47,675 nucleotides of DNA from Planctomycetaceae bacterium (GCA_031267635.1 JAIRYX010000232.1:1-47675), one strand, 5' to 3'. Shown: positions 18,011 to 28,336, counted from the stretch's first letter. A program made the numbers and translations. The notes: generated from the letters alone by a model not told the origin.

Positions 18011-18419
18011 GAACCACGACAAACAAGAGATAACAAATACCCACACTTACAAGAACACCGAAAACTCCACCATAAAACACAAACATCAACAAAATAAAGA
18101 AATACCTGAAAATAAAGAAATACCTGAAAATAAAGAAATACCTGCACAAGCAGTACGCCTCTTTAGACAGATTTGTCAGAAAAACTTACTCTACTCCTTG
18201 TTCTTTCGCATCTGTTTTTTATAATAGTATGTTGCGATTTTTAAAAAGCAGTTTTCACAAGTGTAAAAAAATATATATTTTGATGTGGAAACATTTCTGA
18301 AAAATACAACACCTATCATCTTTTAAGCATTTTTTAGAGAAAAAAGTAAATTCCCTGTAAAAAATAGGGAACTGATTTTAACAATTAACATCAAACACCA
18401 CAATGGAACAGGTTATGAA

Positions 18420-18968
18420 GTGAATGACGAACAACTCATTGAACAAACGTTGGAAGGAAACCGTGACGCATTTGGTGAATTGGTGACAAAATATCAGGTA
18501 CGGCTGTATAACACGATGATACAAGTTGTTGGCAGTGCAGAAGATGCGTATGATGTTGCACAAGAGGCATTTTTACAGGCGTATCTTCGATTGAACACAT
18601 TTCGGCAGACTAGTAAGTTTTATACGTGGTTGTACAGAATTGCGTTTAATGTTGCTATGGGAATACGCCGAAGTCACCGAATACGCGGTTGGAACGGCGA
18701 TATGAAACAAGAATTGACCGAAAATTTGGAAGACCGTTCCAAACGGCCTGAAGAACATTTGATTTCTAAAGAAAATGTCAAATTTGTCCAAGATTCACTG
18801 AATGAATTAGATAGTGAGTTTCGGATAGTTATCATATTGCGTGAATTGGAAGAATTTTCCTATGAAGAAATTGCGGAAATCACTGAAGTACCGATCGGCA
18901 CGGTACGAAGCCGATTGCATCGCGCAAGATCAATGTTGAAAGAGCGTTTCATGCGGCAAATCAAATAA
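18420..18968 (+). CDS. RNA polymerase sigma factor, ECF subfamily
   Basis: The product has 182 residues. Region 2 spans about 10-80 (DAFGELVTKYQVRLYNTM, DVAQEAFLQAYLRLNTF, FYTWLYRIAFNVA). Region 4 spans about 120-180 (LDSEFRIVIILRELEEFSYE, then IPIGTVRSRLHRAR-like PIGTVRSRLHRARSMLKERF), ending the helix-turn-helix. The length is normal for ECF factors, with no region 3 or extra domains. The start is a GTG with GGAACAGG upstream; the only nearby in-frame ATG is absent. A likely anti-sigma gene lies downstream on the same strand, as expected for an ECF/anti-sigma pair. Its regulon cannot be read from the window. Confidence 0.9.
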   Translation: MNDEQLIEQTLEGNRDAFGELVTKYQVRLYNTMIQVVGSAEDAYDVAQEAFLQAYLRLNTFRQTSKFYTWLYRIAFNVAMGIRRSHRIRGWNGDMKQELTENLEDRSKRPEEHLISKENVKFVQDSLNELDSEFRIVIILRELEEFSYEEIAEITEVPIGTVRSRLHRARSMLKERFMRQIK

Positions 18969-19126
18969 CTATTATAGCGTATGAATATATTAAGGAATCA
19001 ATTTGCTATTATTGGACAATCTTTTTGATCATTTCAAAATCACCTTTTTGGTGTATAAAACACGCTAAAATGTTGATAGTTTTAGTTTGATTGTTTTTGC
19101 AATCAACATGGATATCGGGTATCAAT

Positions 19127-20017
19127 ATGAACTCCTTTCAACTGGAACAACTCATTGGCTGTTATATTGACGACGAGCTTCCGCCTGAGCGAATGGCGGA
19201 AGTGGAGCGTTTGCTTCGTTATAACACAATGGCAAAAAAAATGTACGACGAATTGACGTCGATACGCAAAGAGCTGCAACACATTCCTCGTCGGAACGTT
19301 AAATACGATTTTCAGGAACGGCTTTTTGCACGGATTGACGCAACACTTACCGGTTCCACAATCGAGCCGGCTAAAAAACGCTTGTCGTATAACGAAGAAG
19401 AAACGGTTTCCGAACAGCTGCAACCTCTCAAAAGAAATCCAGTGAATTGGATTGTTTCGGCTCTTGCGATTGCAGCTTGTGTATTTTGTTGCATTACAAT
19501 TTGGCAAACCGGTCATCAAACAAAACCAAGCAACATTGCCGTCAATCCGCCGCAAGTCAATACAAATGAAGAAAAACAGGAAACGCCAACAATAGAGCCG
19601 TATTTTTCGCCGCCGCCATTATCGGCAAGCAGCAATGTTCCCGATTTGCAAAACCATTCGCAGATGGTTATAATAACCGATAAGTCTACTCAATTGGCTG
19701 TCGTTAACGTTTCATGTCGATTGACAGAGGACGCTTATGAGAAGCAATATGTTCCGAAGCTTCTTGCCGACGCTGGTTTTTCATACAAAATTCGTCAACA
19801 CGATGATGACAAAGTGACGGTTTATGAATTTCAAGCAACGCCGCAAGATTTTATGCCGATTCTTTCGCGCTTGTATCAAGACCGCGATAACGTGTTGAAT
19901 TATCAAATATCAGACGTTTTTCTTTCGCTTTTACAGCGTCCTGAAGGTTCTCACGAAAATATTGTCGGTCCAACCGCTTTGGTACAGATATATTTCAATG
20001 TTCAGGCCAATGAATGA
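19127..20017 (+). CDS. Putative membrane anti-sigma factor
   Basis: The product has 296 residues from the ATG at 19127. The ORF track starts earlier at a TTG with no support. The N-terminus (LEQLIGCYIDDELPPERMAE) has the helical zf-HC2-like layout common to anti-sigma factors, but lacks the HxxxCxxC zinc motif. One membrane helix lies at about 115-135 (WIVSALAIAACVFCCITIW). A Pro-rich linker and a periplasmic domain (about 180-296, MVIITDKSTQLAVVNVSCRL) follow. Position 158 bases behind the ECF sigma gene supports a role in holding that factor at the membrane. Family membership is inferred from layout rather than a diagnostic motif. Confidence 0.7.
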   Translation: MNSFQLEQLIGCYIDDELPPERMAEVERLLRYNTMAKKMYDELTSIRKELQHIPRRNVKYDFQERLFARIDATLTGSTIEPAKKRLSYNEEETVSEQLQPLKRNPVNWIVSALAIAACVFCCITIWQTGHQTKPSNIAVNPPQVNTNEEKQETPTIEPYFSPPPLSASSNVPDLQNHSQMVIITDKSTQLAVVNVSCRLTEDAYEKQYVPKLLADAGFSYKIRQHDDDKVTVYEFQATPQDFMPILSRLYQDRDNVLNYQISDVFLSLLQRPEGSHENIVGPTALVQIYFNVQANE

Positions 20018-20103
20018 TGAAAAGCGACGACCGTCTCGTTTTGGGTGATTTATGTGAAAACAATAAAGGAAGATAAAAACAAAACATAAGTGACAGCGAG
20101 TCA

Positions 20104-20205
20104 TTAACTATTCCGTTGCTCAACCCAAATAAATCCGCACGGCAACTGATGCTATCGTTTTCTATTGCGGTTTCAAATATTGTCCCCCAAAAACGAAATC
20201 ATCAG
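20104..20205. repeat. GTAAC-family repeat, copy 5 with 48-nt module
   Basis: The terminus TAACTATTCCGTTGCTCAAC and core AAATAAATCCGCACGGCAAC are followed by the module TTCTATTGCGGTTTCAAATA, then CCAAAAACGAAATCATCAG. The order is the same as at 17829-17910 read on the other strand. It reaches to the 3' end of the methyltransferase gene. Confidence 0.6.
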
Positions 20206-20936
20206 TTTTTTCGTCCAATAAAAATGTAGTACGGCATTTTGAAAAGCGGGATAGGAAACCAAGGGATACGGGTTTTACATTCTTCAAAGTAAACTGGCTC
20301 AAAGAGGCGGTGTAAAAACGGGACATGGTCTGGCGATGGAAAAACATTGTCCGACGCGAACCAAACGGGCCAAAATGAGCGTGTTGCCCAGCCGTGTTTT
20401 TGGAATACCGTGTCGGGGTGTTTTCGCGAAACGTAAAAATCTACCACGCCGATTCGTCCGCCCGGCTTGAGAAGTTGATAAGCGTGTTGTATTGCCGCAA
20501 ACCAATCGGGAATCATCGTCAGCGAATAAGAAAACGTGATTACGTCGGCTTGTTGTTCTTCCGGTATAAATTTTGTTGCATCGGCTTCCGCAACCGTCAC
20601 GTTTTGCCAATTGCGCGATTGCGCCCGCTGTTCCGCCATTTTCAACAGCGAACCGGCAAGATCGACCACATAAACTTTTTTTAGCCGCCGGATGTCTTCG
20701 CCAAACGCCTCAAGGTTTGCGCCGGTTCCGCCGCCCATGTCAAGCCAAACTTCGTTGTCCTGAACGCCAAGATGCTGCCATAACTCTTCGCGTCCTTTCA
20801 ATAATCGTTTACGGAATTTATCATAATCTTCCGCCTGACCGCCGTAAAAATTTTCCATTCTTGATGCGTGGTCTTTTCCGCGCACCGGACGCAATGCCAT
20901 GTGATAAAGGACTTTCAAGTCGGAGAGAATCCCCAT
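20202..20936 (-). CDS. BtaB-like SAM-dependent methyltransferase (betaine lipid type)
   Basis: The product has 244 residues from the ATG at 20936, preferred because GAGGA lies five bases upstream. An earlier ATG at 20969 would add 11 residues. The class I methyltransferase fold is seen in DMGGGTGANLE (motif I, about 70-80), YVVDLAGSLL (motif II) and ADATKF. The text around PDHVPFLHRLFEPVYFEE and the ending YYIFIGRKN resembles BtaB, the enzyme that N-trimethylates diacylglyceryl-homoserine to give the betaine lipid DGTS. The partner BtaA (DUF3419) is not in the window. A UbiE-like or other lipid methyltransferase remains possible. It stands alone on its strand. Confidence 0.65.
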   Translation of the reverse strand: MGILSDLKVLYHMALRPVRGKDHASRMENFYGGQAEDYDKFRKRLLKGREELWQHLGVQDNEVWLDMGGGTGANLEAFGEDIRRLKKVYVVDLAGSLLKMAEQRAQSRNWQNVTVAEADATKFIPEEQQADVITFSYSLTMIPDWFAAIQHAYQLLKPGGRIGVVDFYVSRKHPDTVFQKHGWATRSFWPVWFASDNVFPSPDHVPFLHRLFEPVYFEECKTRIPWFPIPLFKMPYYIFIGRKN

Positions 20937-21184
20937 GTTTTCCTCGTAGTGTTGTCGGAAATTTTTCAAAAGATACTATGGTAAAAATTTTTTCACAAAT
21001 TCCATGCGGTCTGTTCTACAAGTATATATACAAGGAACACCCATTGCTCTTGTATTGTAAGTATATAATAATTCTTGTGTTATGTCAATATGATATATAT
21101 TTTCCCTCCGCTTATTTCACATTTTGGGAAGGAATGTTTTGTCCACTCGCTTTTCTTATGACATCAATCCAATACCCTTTTTTC

Positions 21185-21519
21185 GTAACTATTCAGTCGC
21201 TCAAACCACATAAACCCGTACCGGACAACTGCATAATTATCCGAAATGCTTTATTATTGCAGCCCTAACCCTTATTTATCAAATTTCTCCTTAGCAGCCG
21301 ACAAAGCCCCCAAATGATGCCCTTATTTTTTCGCTCACGGGTTTTTATCAAAAAAATTAAACGAAAAATAAGGGAATTAAGGTCGCATATTGGTACAATT
21401 CGGGCTACTAATGGAATTTCATAAATAAGGGCGGCAATAATATATTTTTCAGTAAAACCGACGGTAACTATTCAATTGCCAAGTGCGGATTTATTTGGTT
21501 TGAGCGGCTGAATAGTTAC
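21185..21519. mobile_element. MITE-like element with inverted termini, fullest copy
   Basis: The 335-bp element starts GTAACTATTCAGTCGCTCAA and ends with the inverted counterpart TTGAGCGGCTGAATAGTTAC-type text, matching over about 40 bases at each end. A second inner inverted pair (TTATTGCAGCCC / GGGCGGCAATAA with TTATTTAT...AAATAAGG flanks) would fold the whole element into a long hairpin. It contains no open frame that looks like a transposase, so it is non-autonomous. No convincing target duplication was seen here. Confidence 0.65.
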
Positions 21520-22114
21520 AAAATTCTTAATTAAAATAAAAACTGGCATGCTTTTTGCTAATGGTTGAAAAAATACCGTAATTTAAAATTATAATTTAGC
21601 TATAAATTTTCTCCGTTTTTCAAATCAAATCATCGCAATTTTTCTAATTGCCACAGTTTCAAAAACAAATTTATTCATAAAAAATCATATCTTTAGGAAA
21701 ATTTGTTTTTTTAGAAAAATTTGCGGGAACTAAAATGTCCTTTTTACAACCAAAACTAAAATGATGCTGATTTTTTTCAACATGAATCAGGCAACGTTTG
21801 TATTTTGACACAAGATTAATTTAACAAAAATCGCCTAAAATATCTTATCAATTTTATCTTTTTAGTTAGCTTAATTACGATAAATTTACTAAAACTCTTC
21901 GTTTTTACAAACAATAATATTGACCTCCTTTCATTTCGTGATTAATATCAAAATTATCCGCTTATTTCAAATTTTCGGTAATTCCCGAATTTTAAAATTT
22001 TCTCATCAGAAAGAAAACGAAAATTCGGCTCGTCGGCATTTAATCCAACAAAAATAAAACAATAGCCCTTATACAATCTGGATCGTGCGGCTCTTTTTCA
22101 GGAAAGTGATTCTC
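21520..22114. other. AT-rich upstream region of the giant secreted-protein gene
   Basis: About 595 bases without a plausible gene, very AT-rich, with many A and T runs. It probably holds the promoter of the gene starting at 22115, but no confident -35/-10 pair was assigned. The short stretch 20970-21184 before the MITE is similar: AT-rich, no gene seen. Confidence 0.4.
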
Positions 22115-25100
22115 ATGGGTATGATGAAAAAAATGTTTAATTTCGGTAAAACACAAAAAAACAACAAATCGCATTCTTCCGCAATGCGTTTTCTGCCTCA
22201 ACTCGAAGTTCTCGAAGACAGGCATCTTCTTTCGGTATCTAGCTTGCTGGAGCAACCTATCACAGGAAGTCTTCCACAAACGGGCGCTTATACGGATTTG
22301 GAAATGCACGTAAGTTCCGAAAAAAACGCTCCGGCAGTACTCGGTATCCAGATTGACGCAGTATCCGGTTCGCAATTTGACCCAGCTTCCGTGTCTATTT
22401 TCAAAGACGACGGTACGCAATTACCAAGCAGCGAGATCAAATATATCAACAGCAACTACAATTTCGATGGGAAAACATCAAGCTTAGTTATTGCGCAGCT
22501 TGCGCCCGGCGATTACACAATTCGGGTAAGCGGCGACAACGGCAGTTTCGGGGCATTTCAGTGCGATGTGTTTTTGCCCGGCGATCTCAATCACAACCAA
22601 ACCGTTGAAGACAGAGAAGCACAACTGACAAGTACGCTTTACGGATTTACATTGGGACAATCGAATGCGTACTCACTTCAATTGCTGGAAAAATTGGGTT
22701 ATAAATCAATCGACATTAAAGTGGTGCAAGAAAATGATTTTGACCGAAACGGTTTCATTTCTCAAGCGGAACAAGCAGCGGCAATTGTCAATTCCTCCGC
22801 CGGACGGGTAGCGATTGAAATTTCTACCGTTCCGAAATTTGATAGTTTAGAACTGGTAAACGATACAGGCGCATCTGCCTCAGACAACATTACGACCGAT
22901 CCGGCTGTCAGAGGAAAAGTGGACAATGCGGATAAAGTTCAGTCGATCAAAGCAAGTTTCGATGGAACTCATTGGAAAGACGTGACGCTGGACGCTGATG
23001 GAGCGTTCGTATTAGATAATGATTTTCTGAAAGGATTGGAAGGAAGTCCGATAGCCGATGATGGAAGTATCATAGAAGGAAATTACACGCTGACTATTCA
23101 CGCAAGCAATGATAGTGGCGATACCGATAGAACGTTGAACTATCGAGTGTTTATTAATCACTCTCCGACCGGATCAAACCAGAGCTTTAATACAACAGAA
23201 AAAGCGTCTGCGAGCCAATCTGCCGGAACGCTGGGGAAAAATGATACCGACCCTGGCGATGCCGTTGAAATCGTTGCAGGAACTGTTACCTCTAGTCTCG
23301 GTGTTACCGTAACAATCAATGCGGACGGTTCGTTTGTTTATGCGCAGGGCGATAAATTTAAAGAGAAACATCCCAGCGACGGCGTCTTTCAAGACTCGTT
23401 TATTTACGCGGTCAGAGATGTTTTCGGAGCGACGGGAACGGGAACCATTACAATTAACATAACACCGGAAAATGACGCGCCGATTGCTGATCCGGCTGCC
23501 CTCGCCAAAACCACCGATCAGGATAATCCGATTTCTCCTTTCGATCCGCTGGCCAACATTACCGACCCCGATAATCAAGAAGATTTAGCGTTAGTGAGTA
23601 ACAGTGTTACGCAGCCAATCAATAGCAATGGTGACGTTAAAGGTGAAGTCCGAGTTGAAAACGGCAATATTATCTTTGATCCTAAAAGCGATTTCAAATA
23701 CCTGAAAGAAAATGAATCAATTGCCGTTACCTTTGAATATGTCGTAAGCGACGGCGGCGCTTCCGTTACGGTTCCTGTGACGGTGACAGTCACAGGAATA
23801 GACGACGCCCCGATTGGCATGAATGATACGATTACTGATGAAGTATTGGCGGACAACACAGAAGGGCTTGGAATTTCTATTGCCGATTTGCTTGCCAATG
23901 ACTTGGCGGTTGATAATGGCGTTACATTGTCGTTTGATTCGTTTGCATTATCTGATTCTACCAAAGGAACACTTGAACGCGTCGGAGATAATCTCGTCTT
24001 CCGACCGAATCTCAATGCATATGCAACGCTTGGACAGGATGATACGGAAAATGTGACGTTCACCTACACGGTAAAAAGTAGTAACGGTTTGACTGGTACC
24101 GCGACGGCAACAATTACGGTGAAAGGTGTAAATAGTTTGCCGACACTTGGTACTTATCCGGCTTCGGTTTCGGTCAATGAAAATGCAACCGTAGAAATTT
24201 CGTTTACTGATATTCTTGCCGAAGCAAATGACCCGGACGGCGATAACGATAATTTATTTATCGTCATTCCTCAAGGCGGCGTTGTTCAATTAGAGAGCGG
24301 AGCGACAGTAACGTATGATACTACAAACAATAAAATCATTTACAACCCCGGCGACGCTTTCTTAAATCTTAAAGCAAATGCACAGGGAACGGATACTTTC
24401 AGTTTTACCGTTCAAGACGAAAAAGCCGGTACTGTTACCGGAACAATCACAGTAACCATCAACGGTCTTGAAACACCGTTTACCATCAACGGAACGATTA
24501 CTCCTATCAATATTTATTCTAATTCCCAAAATTCGATGATTACGGTAGGCAATGTCAGTGATCTTGTTAGCAGTCTGATAAATGATCCCGATGGAGCGGA
24601 CGGAGCATATCATTACGAGATTACCACGGATTTGACCGATCAACCGACTTTTGCAATTAACCCGAATACTGGCGTGATTACCGTACCTCAAAGCGATCTT
24701 CCGCCATCAGGGCAATATATTCTTGATGTAGAAATTTCTGACAATACAACATCTGAAACGGTAACAATCACGATCAATGTTTCTGAAAAACAAGGACCAA
24801 CAACTCCTCCGTTTGAATTGACAGTCAATGAAGACGCAACCGTAGCCGTGAGCGGTAAAATTACCGGCATTGTGAATGACGGAACTTATACGTTTGATAC
24901 TGCGTTTGTAGGAACTCCGACTTTCCAAATTGACGGAGTGGATCGCACGACTGATTTGCCGACCGATTATTCAGTATCCATCGCGGCAGACGGTACGGTT
25001 TCATTCAATCCCAACGGGAAATTTGATTTCCTACCGGAAGGAAAAACTGGAAAACTGGCATTAACGTATAAAGTCATCGACGATGAAACCGGCGCAGAAT

Positions 25101-28100
25101 CCACAGGAACGATTACAATCAATATTACCGGTGCAAACGATGCCCCTAATGCCGGTTCTCTAATAACAGAGACTACTGATCAGAATACGGCAAAGACAAT
25201 TGACGTCCTTACACAGGCAACCGATCCCGATTCCGACCACGATACATTAAGCATTAGCTCGGTAGGAACAGTTACTGCCGTTACAGGAGCGTCCGTTACA
25301 AGCGATTTAGGAACAGCAACGATTTCCAACGGACAAATTCTCTTTACGCCCGGCGCAGGTTTCAGATCTCTTCCGCAAGGACAATCCAGTCAAGTACAAT
25401 TCACCTATACCATCACGGACGGCACAGCGACCGCAAACAACACCGTAATAATCACCGTCAACGGTTTGAACGACGCACCGATTGCGAATGCTGATACAGC
25501 TCAAGTATCCAATAAAACCGAAAAAGTGACGATTGACGTTCTTGCCAACGACGATCCGGTAGATAATTTATCTTTGACGCTGGCTAACATTGTTACTCAG
25601 CCGACAAAAGGACATGTCGCAATCGAAAATGGTAAATTAGCCTTTTACACAGACGACGCATTTGATTCTCTCGCTAAAGGAGATTCGGAAAATGTTACGA
25701 TCGTCTATCGCGTTACAACCAGTAGCGGTGAAAACATTGCGACTGTTACTGTTACCGTGAAAGGCGAACCGCCGGAGATTCCTGATTATGCGGAACAAAT
25801 GAGAACGACGATAACGATTCCTTTGAATGATTATTTTGACGGCGACAATCTCATGTTTGAATATTCCACCGAAGCTTCGGAAATGCTGGAAATTCGGAAA
25901 GAGGGAAATAATTTGATTATTTATTTCACAGATTATTATAGTACCGACGGAGTACGAAATCCTGTTCAGGTTACCATAACTGCAAAAGACACTGGCGGTA
26001 ATGTTGTTGGCGAACAAACATTCTCTGCGGTGGCAATCCCGCAAACTACCGCTTCGATTACGGTTATTCCGCGAAAAGTAGATGATGTGACTCTGCCCGA
26101 TTATTTTAGCGCAACTGCATCCCAACCTACAATTGATGAGAATTTTACGGTTGAAGTTGGCGAACAGTATTATTTGGAAGTATGGGTTAAGGATACCGCT
26201 ACGCTAAATTCACAAACTTTGTCGGAAGGTTTAGTAGCCATTATTATTAAACTTGGAATTGATACCGATTTAGTGGATTATGATGGTACGTATTATATTG
26301 TTTCTGGTTTTGACGACTCTTCTGTAAATACTTATGATAAAGGATATATTAGTATTGATTTAATGACGTCAAATACTTTTACGAGAGTGTTGGGAACTGA
26401 CGGCGCATGTGTTGTAAGATTCCTTGTAACAGCCAAAGCAGCATCAAATAACGTACCTTATGAAGTGCTAAAAGATGCTGATTCTAAAGTTTCGACTCAA
26501 ACGAATCTTGTACTTGCCCGTAATCCAGGTGGAATAGGAATTGATGATTCACAAGTAGCAACGATCATTGGAAACGTTACACAAAACGATAGTTCTTCTT
26601 CCGGCACTCCGTTGTTGGCTGAATTAGCGTCTGAAACTGTAACAGCCGGAACTGTTTATCCGCGTGTTGTTACAGAAACGACTGCGTTAGCCGACGATGG
26701 TACGGTCGCTGATATTCCGCAAAACGCGGACTGGATTCATGAATGGCAGGAATATTGGGTTGAACTTTGGGTCAAAGCGTCTGAAACAGAATATTTTATC
26801 AACGGCAGCGTTGACTTGAACTACAATTCTCAATATTTTACCGCCACGGAAGTGGAATTGAGTCCGGCGTTTCGCGGAAGTGCCAATCCGGTTATTGACG
26901 ACGCGGCGGGCAAAATCACTGGAATCGGTGGCGGCGCGACAAAACTTGTTTCCAGCAATGGATATATCCTTTTAGGTCGAGTTAAATTTGAATCCATTGG
27001 AAGCGACAACGTTCCGTTTAGCGAAGCGTCGTCGGCTCACGATCTCGGATTAACGGTAGAGAACGTCAATGTTACGACATTGAAAAATAAGCGTTTTTCG
27101 CATGTCGGACGATTACCGCAAACTGAATTATGGGCGGTTCCTTACGACGCGAATGACGACGGCTGTATCAACGTGAATGATTTCCTGAAATTCCTTACCG
27201 CTTACCAACCGTTGCAAAATACCGTCGTTTTTTCCGCGTATGATTATAACAAAGATGGAAACGTCAATGTGAATGATTTTTTGGCGTTGCTTGGAAATTA
27301 CGGAAGTTATAAACGCGGCGATAACGTTAATATTACTTTTCCTGAATCGTTCACACAACGTTATGTTGGAAAGACATTAGACACAGACAATGCGGCGACG
27401 GTCAATAAGATTATTGACGCAGCGAATAAGGCGTGGCAGAATGCGCTGGGATTGGAACAACCGATTGACGTTCAGATAGTCGTTCAAGATTTGAGCAAGA
27501 TCGGCGACGGGAAAGAGTTGGCAAACGCGACAATTACGGAAATTGACGCGGAAGGTCGTCCGAGCAAGGGAATTATTGTTCTCGACGACGACGGCGCGGG
27601 ACTGGGTTGGTATTCGCAAATTGCGGAACCGGTTGCCAATGGTCGTTACGATTTATACACAACGTTGCTCCACGAATTGGGACACGTTTACGGATTCAAC
27701 ACCAGTTACGACGCTTTCAATGAAGTGGTCGGCGACTATATCAGTCAGCTTGACGGTTCGGAACTGCACGCTTCCGATCCCGACGACGTGATGTACGCAA
27801 CGTTGGCAACCGGCGTTCGTAAATTCATTTCGCAATTCGACACGGAAATTATTTCCGACGCTTACGCGGCGGCAAAGGCGAATCCGCAACTCGGCTTCAG
27901 CAATGATTCCGCGCCGTTGATGCAGGAAGCATCGGAACAAAATATTTTGCAGGAAAACGCAGCTTCGTTATCAACGGAACAAACCGGCGTTGCCGAACTT
28001 TACAACGGCAGTTTACTGACTTCGCTAAACCTTGCCGCAATGATTTCGCAACCGGTCGGAGAGCGTATTGACGCCAACACCGCCGCGCAGCTTCACGCAA

Positions 28101-28324
28101 TGGGACTTGCGGTGGCAACGCGAATCAATCAGCTCGAACTCGAAAAACCGCGTGAAAACCGTACCGCGTTTTCTGCGGAACAACTGTTCGGCGCAAGCGT
28201 TGATTCGTTCTTTGCGTTGACCGATGACGATTTGAATACGATTTATCAGCCATTGGACGCTGACGAATCGGAATTGGCATTGTTCGATCTGGATAATGAA
28301 TTTGACGCAGATTGGAATGTGTGA
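22115..28324 (+). CDS. Giant secreted multidomain protein: VCBS/cadherin-like repeats, cohesin-like, dockerin, metzincin-like site
   Basis: The product has about 2069 residues from the ATG at 22115 (AGGAAAG eight bases upstream; the ORF track uses an earlier GTG). The N-terminus is a long basic leader with LEVLEDRHLLS, a variant of the planctomycete LEPR-XLL export signature. Further on are a dockerin-like calcium pair (DLNHNQTVEDREA, DFDRNGFISQAEQ, about 155-220) and roughly eight tandem-95/VCBS/cadherin-like repeats (about 350-1210, NDAPIA linkers). Two cohesin-like beta domains follow (about 1350-1450 and 1540-1660), then a dockerin (about 1676-1730, DANDDGCINVNDF and DYNKDGNVNVNDF). A metzincin-like segment has HELGHVYGFNT at about 1853. 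It is probably a surface adhesin or matrix protein. Peptidase activity is doubtful because the third metal ligand is not at its usual place. Confidence 0.85.
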   Translation: MGMMKKMFNFGKTQKNNKSHSSAMRFLPQLEVLEDRHLLSVSSLLEQPITGSLPQTGAYTDLEMHVSSEKNAPAVLGIQIDAVSGSQFDPASVSIFKDDGTQLPSSEIKYINSNYNFDGKTSSLVIAQLAPGDYTIRVSGDNGSFGAFQCDVFLPGDLNHNQTVEDREAQLTSTLYGFTLGQSNAYSLQLLEKLGYKSIDIKVVQENDFDRNGFISQAEQAAAIVNSSAGRVAIEISTVPKFDSLELVNDTGASASDNITTDPAVRGKVDNADKVQSIKASFDGTHWKDVTLDADGAFVLDNDFLKGLEGSPIADDGSIIEGNYTLTIHASNDSGDTDRTLNYRVFINHSPTGSNQSFNTTEKASASQSAGTLGKNDTDPGDAVEIVAGTVTSSLGVTVTINADGSFVYAQGDKFKEKHPSDGVFQDSFIYAVRDVFGATGTGTITINITPENDAPIADPAALAKTTDQDNPISPFDPLANITDPDNQEDLALVSNSVTQPINSNGDVKGEVRVENGNIIFDPKSDFKYLKENESIAVTFEYVVSDGGASVTVPVTVTVTGIDDAPIGMNDTITDEVLADNTEGLGISIADLLANDLAVDNGVTLSFDSFALSDSTKGTLERVGDNLVFRPNLNAYATLGQDDTENVTFTYTVKSSNGLTGTATATITVKGVNSLPTLGTYPASVSVNENATVEISFTDILAEANDPDGDNDNLFIVIPQGGVVQLESGATVTYDTTNNKIIYNPGDAFLNLKANAQGTDTFSFTVQDEKAGTVTGTITVTINGLETPFTINGTITPINIYSNSQNSMITVGNVSDLVSSLINDPDGADGAYHYEITTDLTDQPTFAINPNTGVITVPQSDLPPSGQYILDVEISDNTTSETVTITINVSEKQGPTTPPFELTVNEDATVAVSGKITGIVNDGTYTFDTAFVGTPTFQIDGVDRTTDLPTDYSVSIAADGTVSFNPNGKFDFLPEGKTGKLALTYKVIDDETGAESTGTITINITGANDAPNAGSLITETTDQNTAKTIDVLTQATDPDSDHDTLSISSVGTVTAVTGASVTSDLGTATISNGQILFTPGAGFRSLPQGQSSQVQFTYTITDGTATANNTVIITVNGLNDAPIANADTAQVSNKTEKVTIDVLANDDPVDNLSLTLANIVTQPTKGHVAIENGKLAFYTDDAFDSLAKGDSENVTIVYRVTTSSGENIATVTVTVKGEPPEIPDYAEQMRTTITIPLNDYFDGDNLMFEYSTEASEMLEIRKEGNNLIIYFTDYYSTDGVRNPVQVTITAKDTGGNVVGEQTFSAVAIPQTTASITVIPRKVDDVTLPDYFSATASQPTIDENFTVEVGEQYYLEVWVKDTATLNSQTLSEGLVAIIIKLGIDTDLVDYDGTYYIVSGFDDSSVNTYDKGYISIDLMTSNTFTRVLGTDGACVVRFLVTAKAASNNVPYEVLKDADSKVSTQTNLVLARNPGGIGIDDSQVATIIGNVTQNDSSSSGTPLLAELASETVTAGTVYPRVVTETTALADDGTVADIPQNADWIHEWQEYWVELWVKASETEYFINGSVDLNYNSQYFTATEVELSPAFRGSANPVIDDAAGKITGIGGGATKLVSSNGYILLGRVKFESIGSDNVPFSEASSAHDLGLTVENVNVTTLKNKRFSHVGRLPQTELWAVPYDANDDGCINVNDFLKFLTAYQPLQNTVVFSAYDYNKDGNVNVNDFLALLGNYGSYKRGDNVNITFPESFTQRYVGKTLDTDNAATVNKIIDAANKAWQNALGLEQPIDVQIVVQDLSKIGDGKELANATITEIDAEGRPSKGIIVLDDDGAGLGWYSQIAEPVANGRYDLYTTLLHELGHVYGFNTSYDAFNEVVGDYISQLDGSELHASDPDDVMYATLATGVRKFISQFDTEIISDAYAAAKANPQLGFSNDSAPLMQEASEQNILQENAASLSTEQTGVAELYNGSLLTSLNLAAMISQPVGERIDANTAAQLHAMGLAVATRINQLELEKPRENRTAFSAEQLFGASVDSFFALTDDDLNTIYQPLDADESELALFDLDNEFDADWNV

Positions 28325-28336
28325 TAAAAACGTTTC

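Noticed and set aside
17889-18149. Hydrophobic minus-strand ORFs of 84-86 codons
   Set aside because: They lie in a repeat copy and an 18-bp tandem repeat; the apparent transmembrane text is produced by the repeated AAGAAATACCTG unit.
20573-21268. 231-codon plus-strand ORF
   Set aside because: It overlaps the methyltransferase on the other strand and then runs into the MITE-like element. It has no domain or ribosome site.
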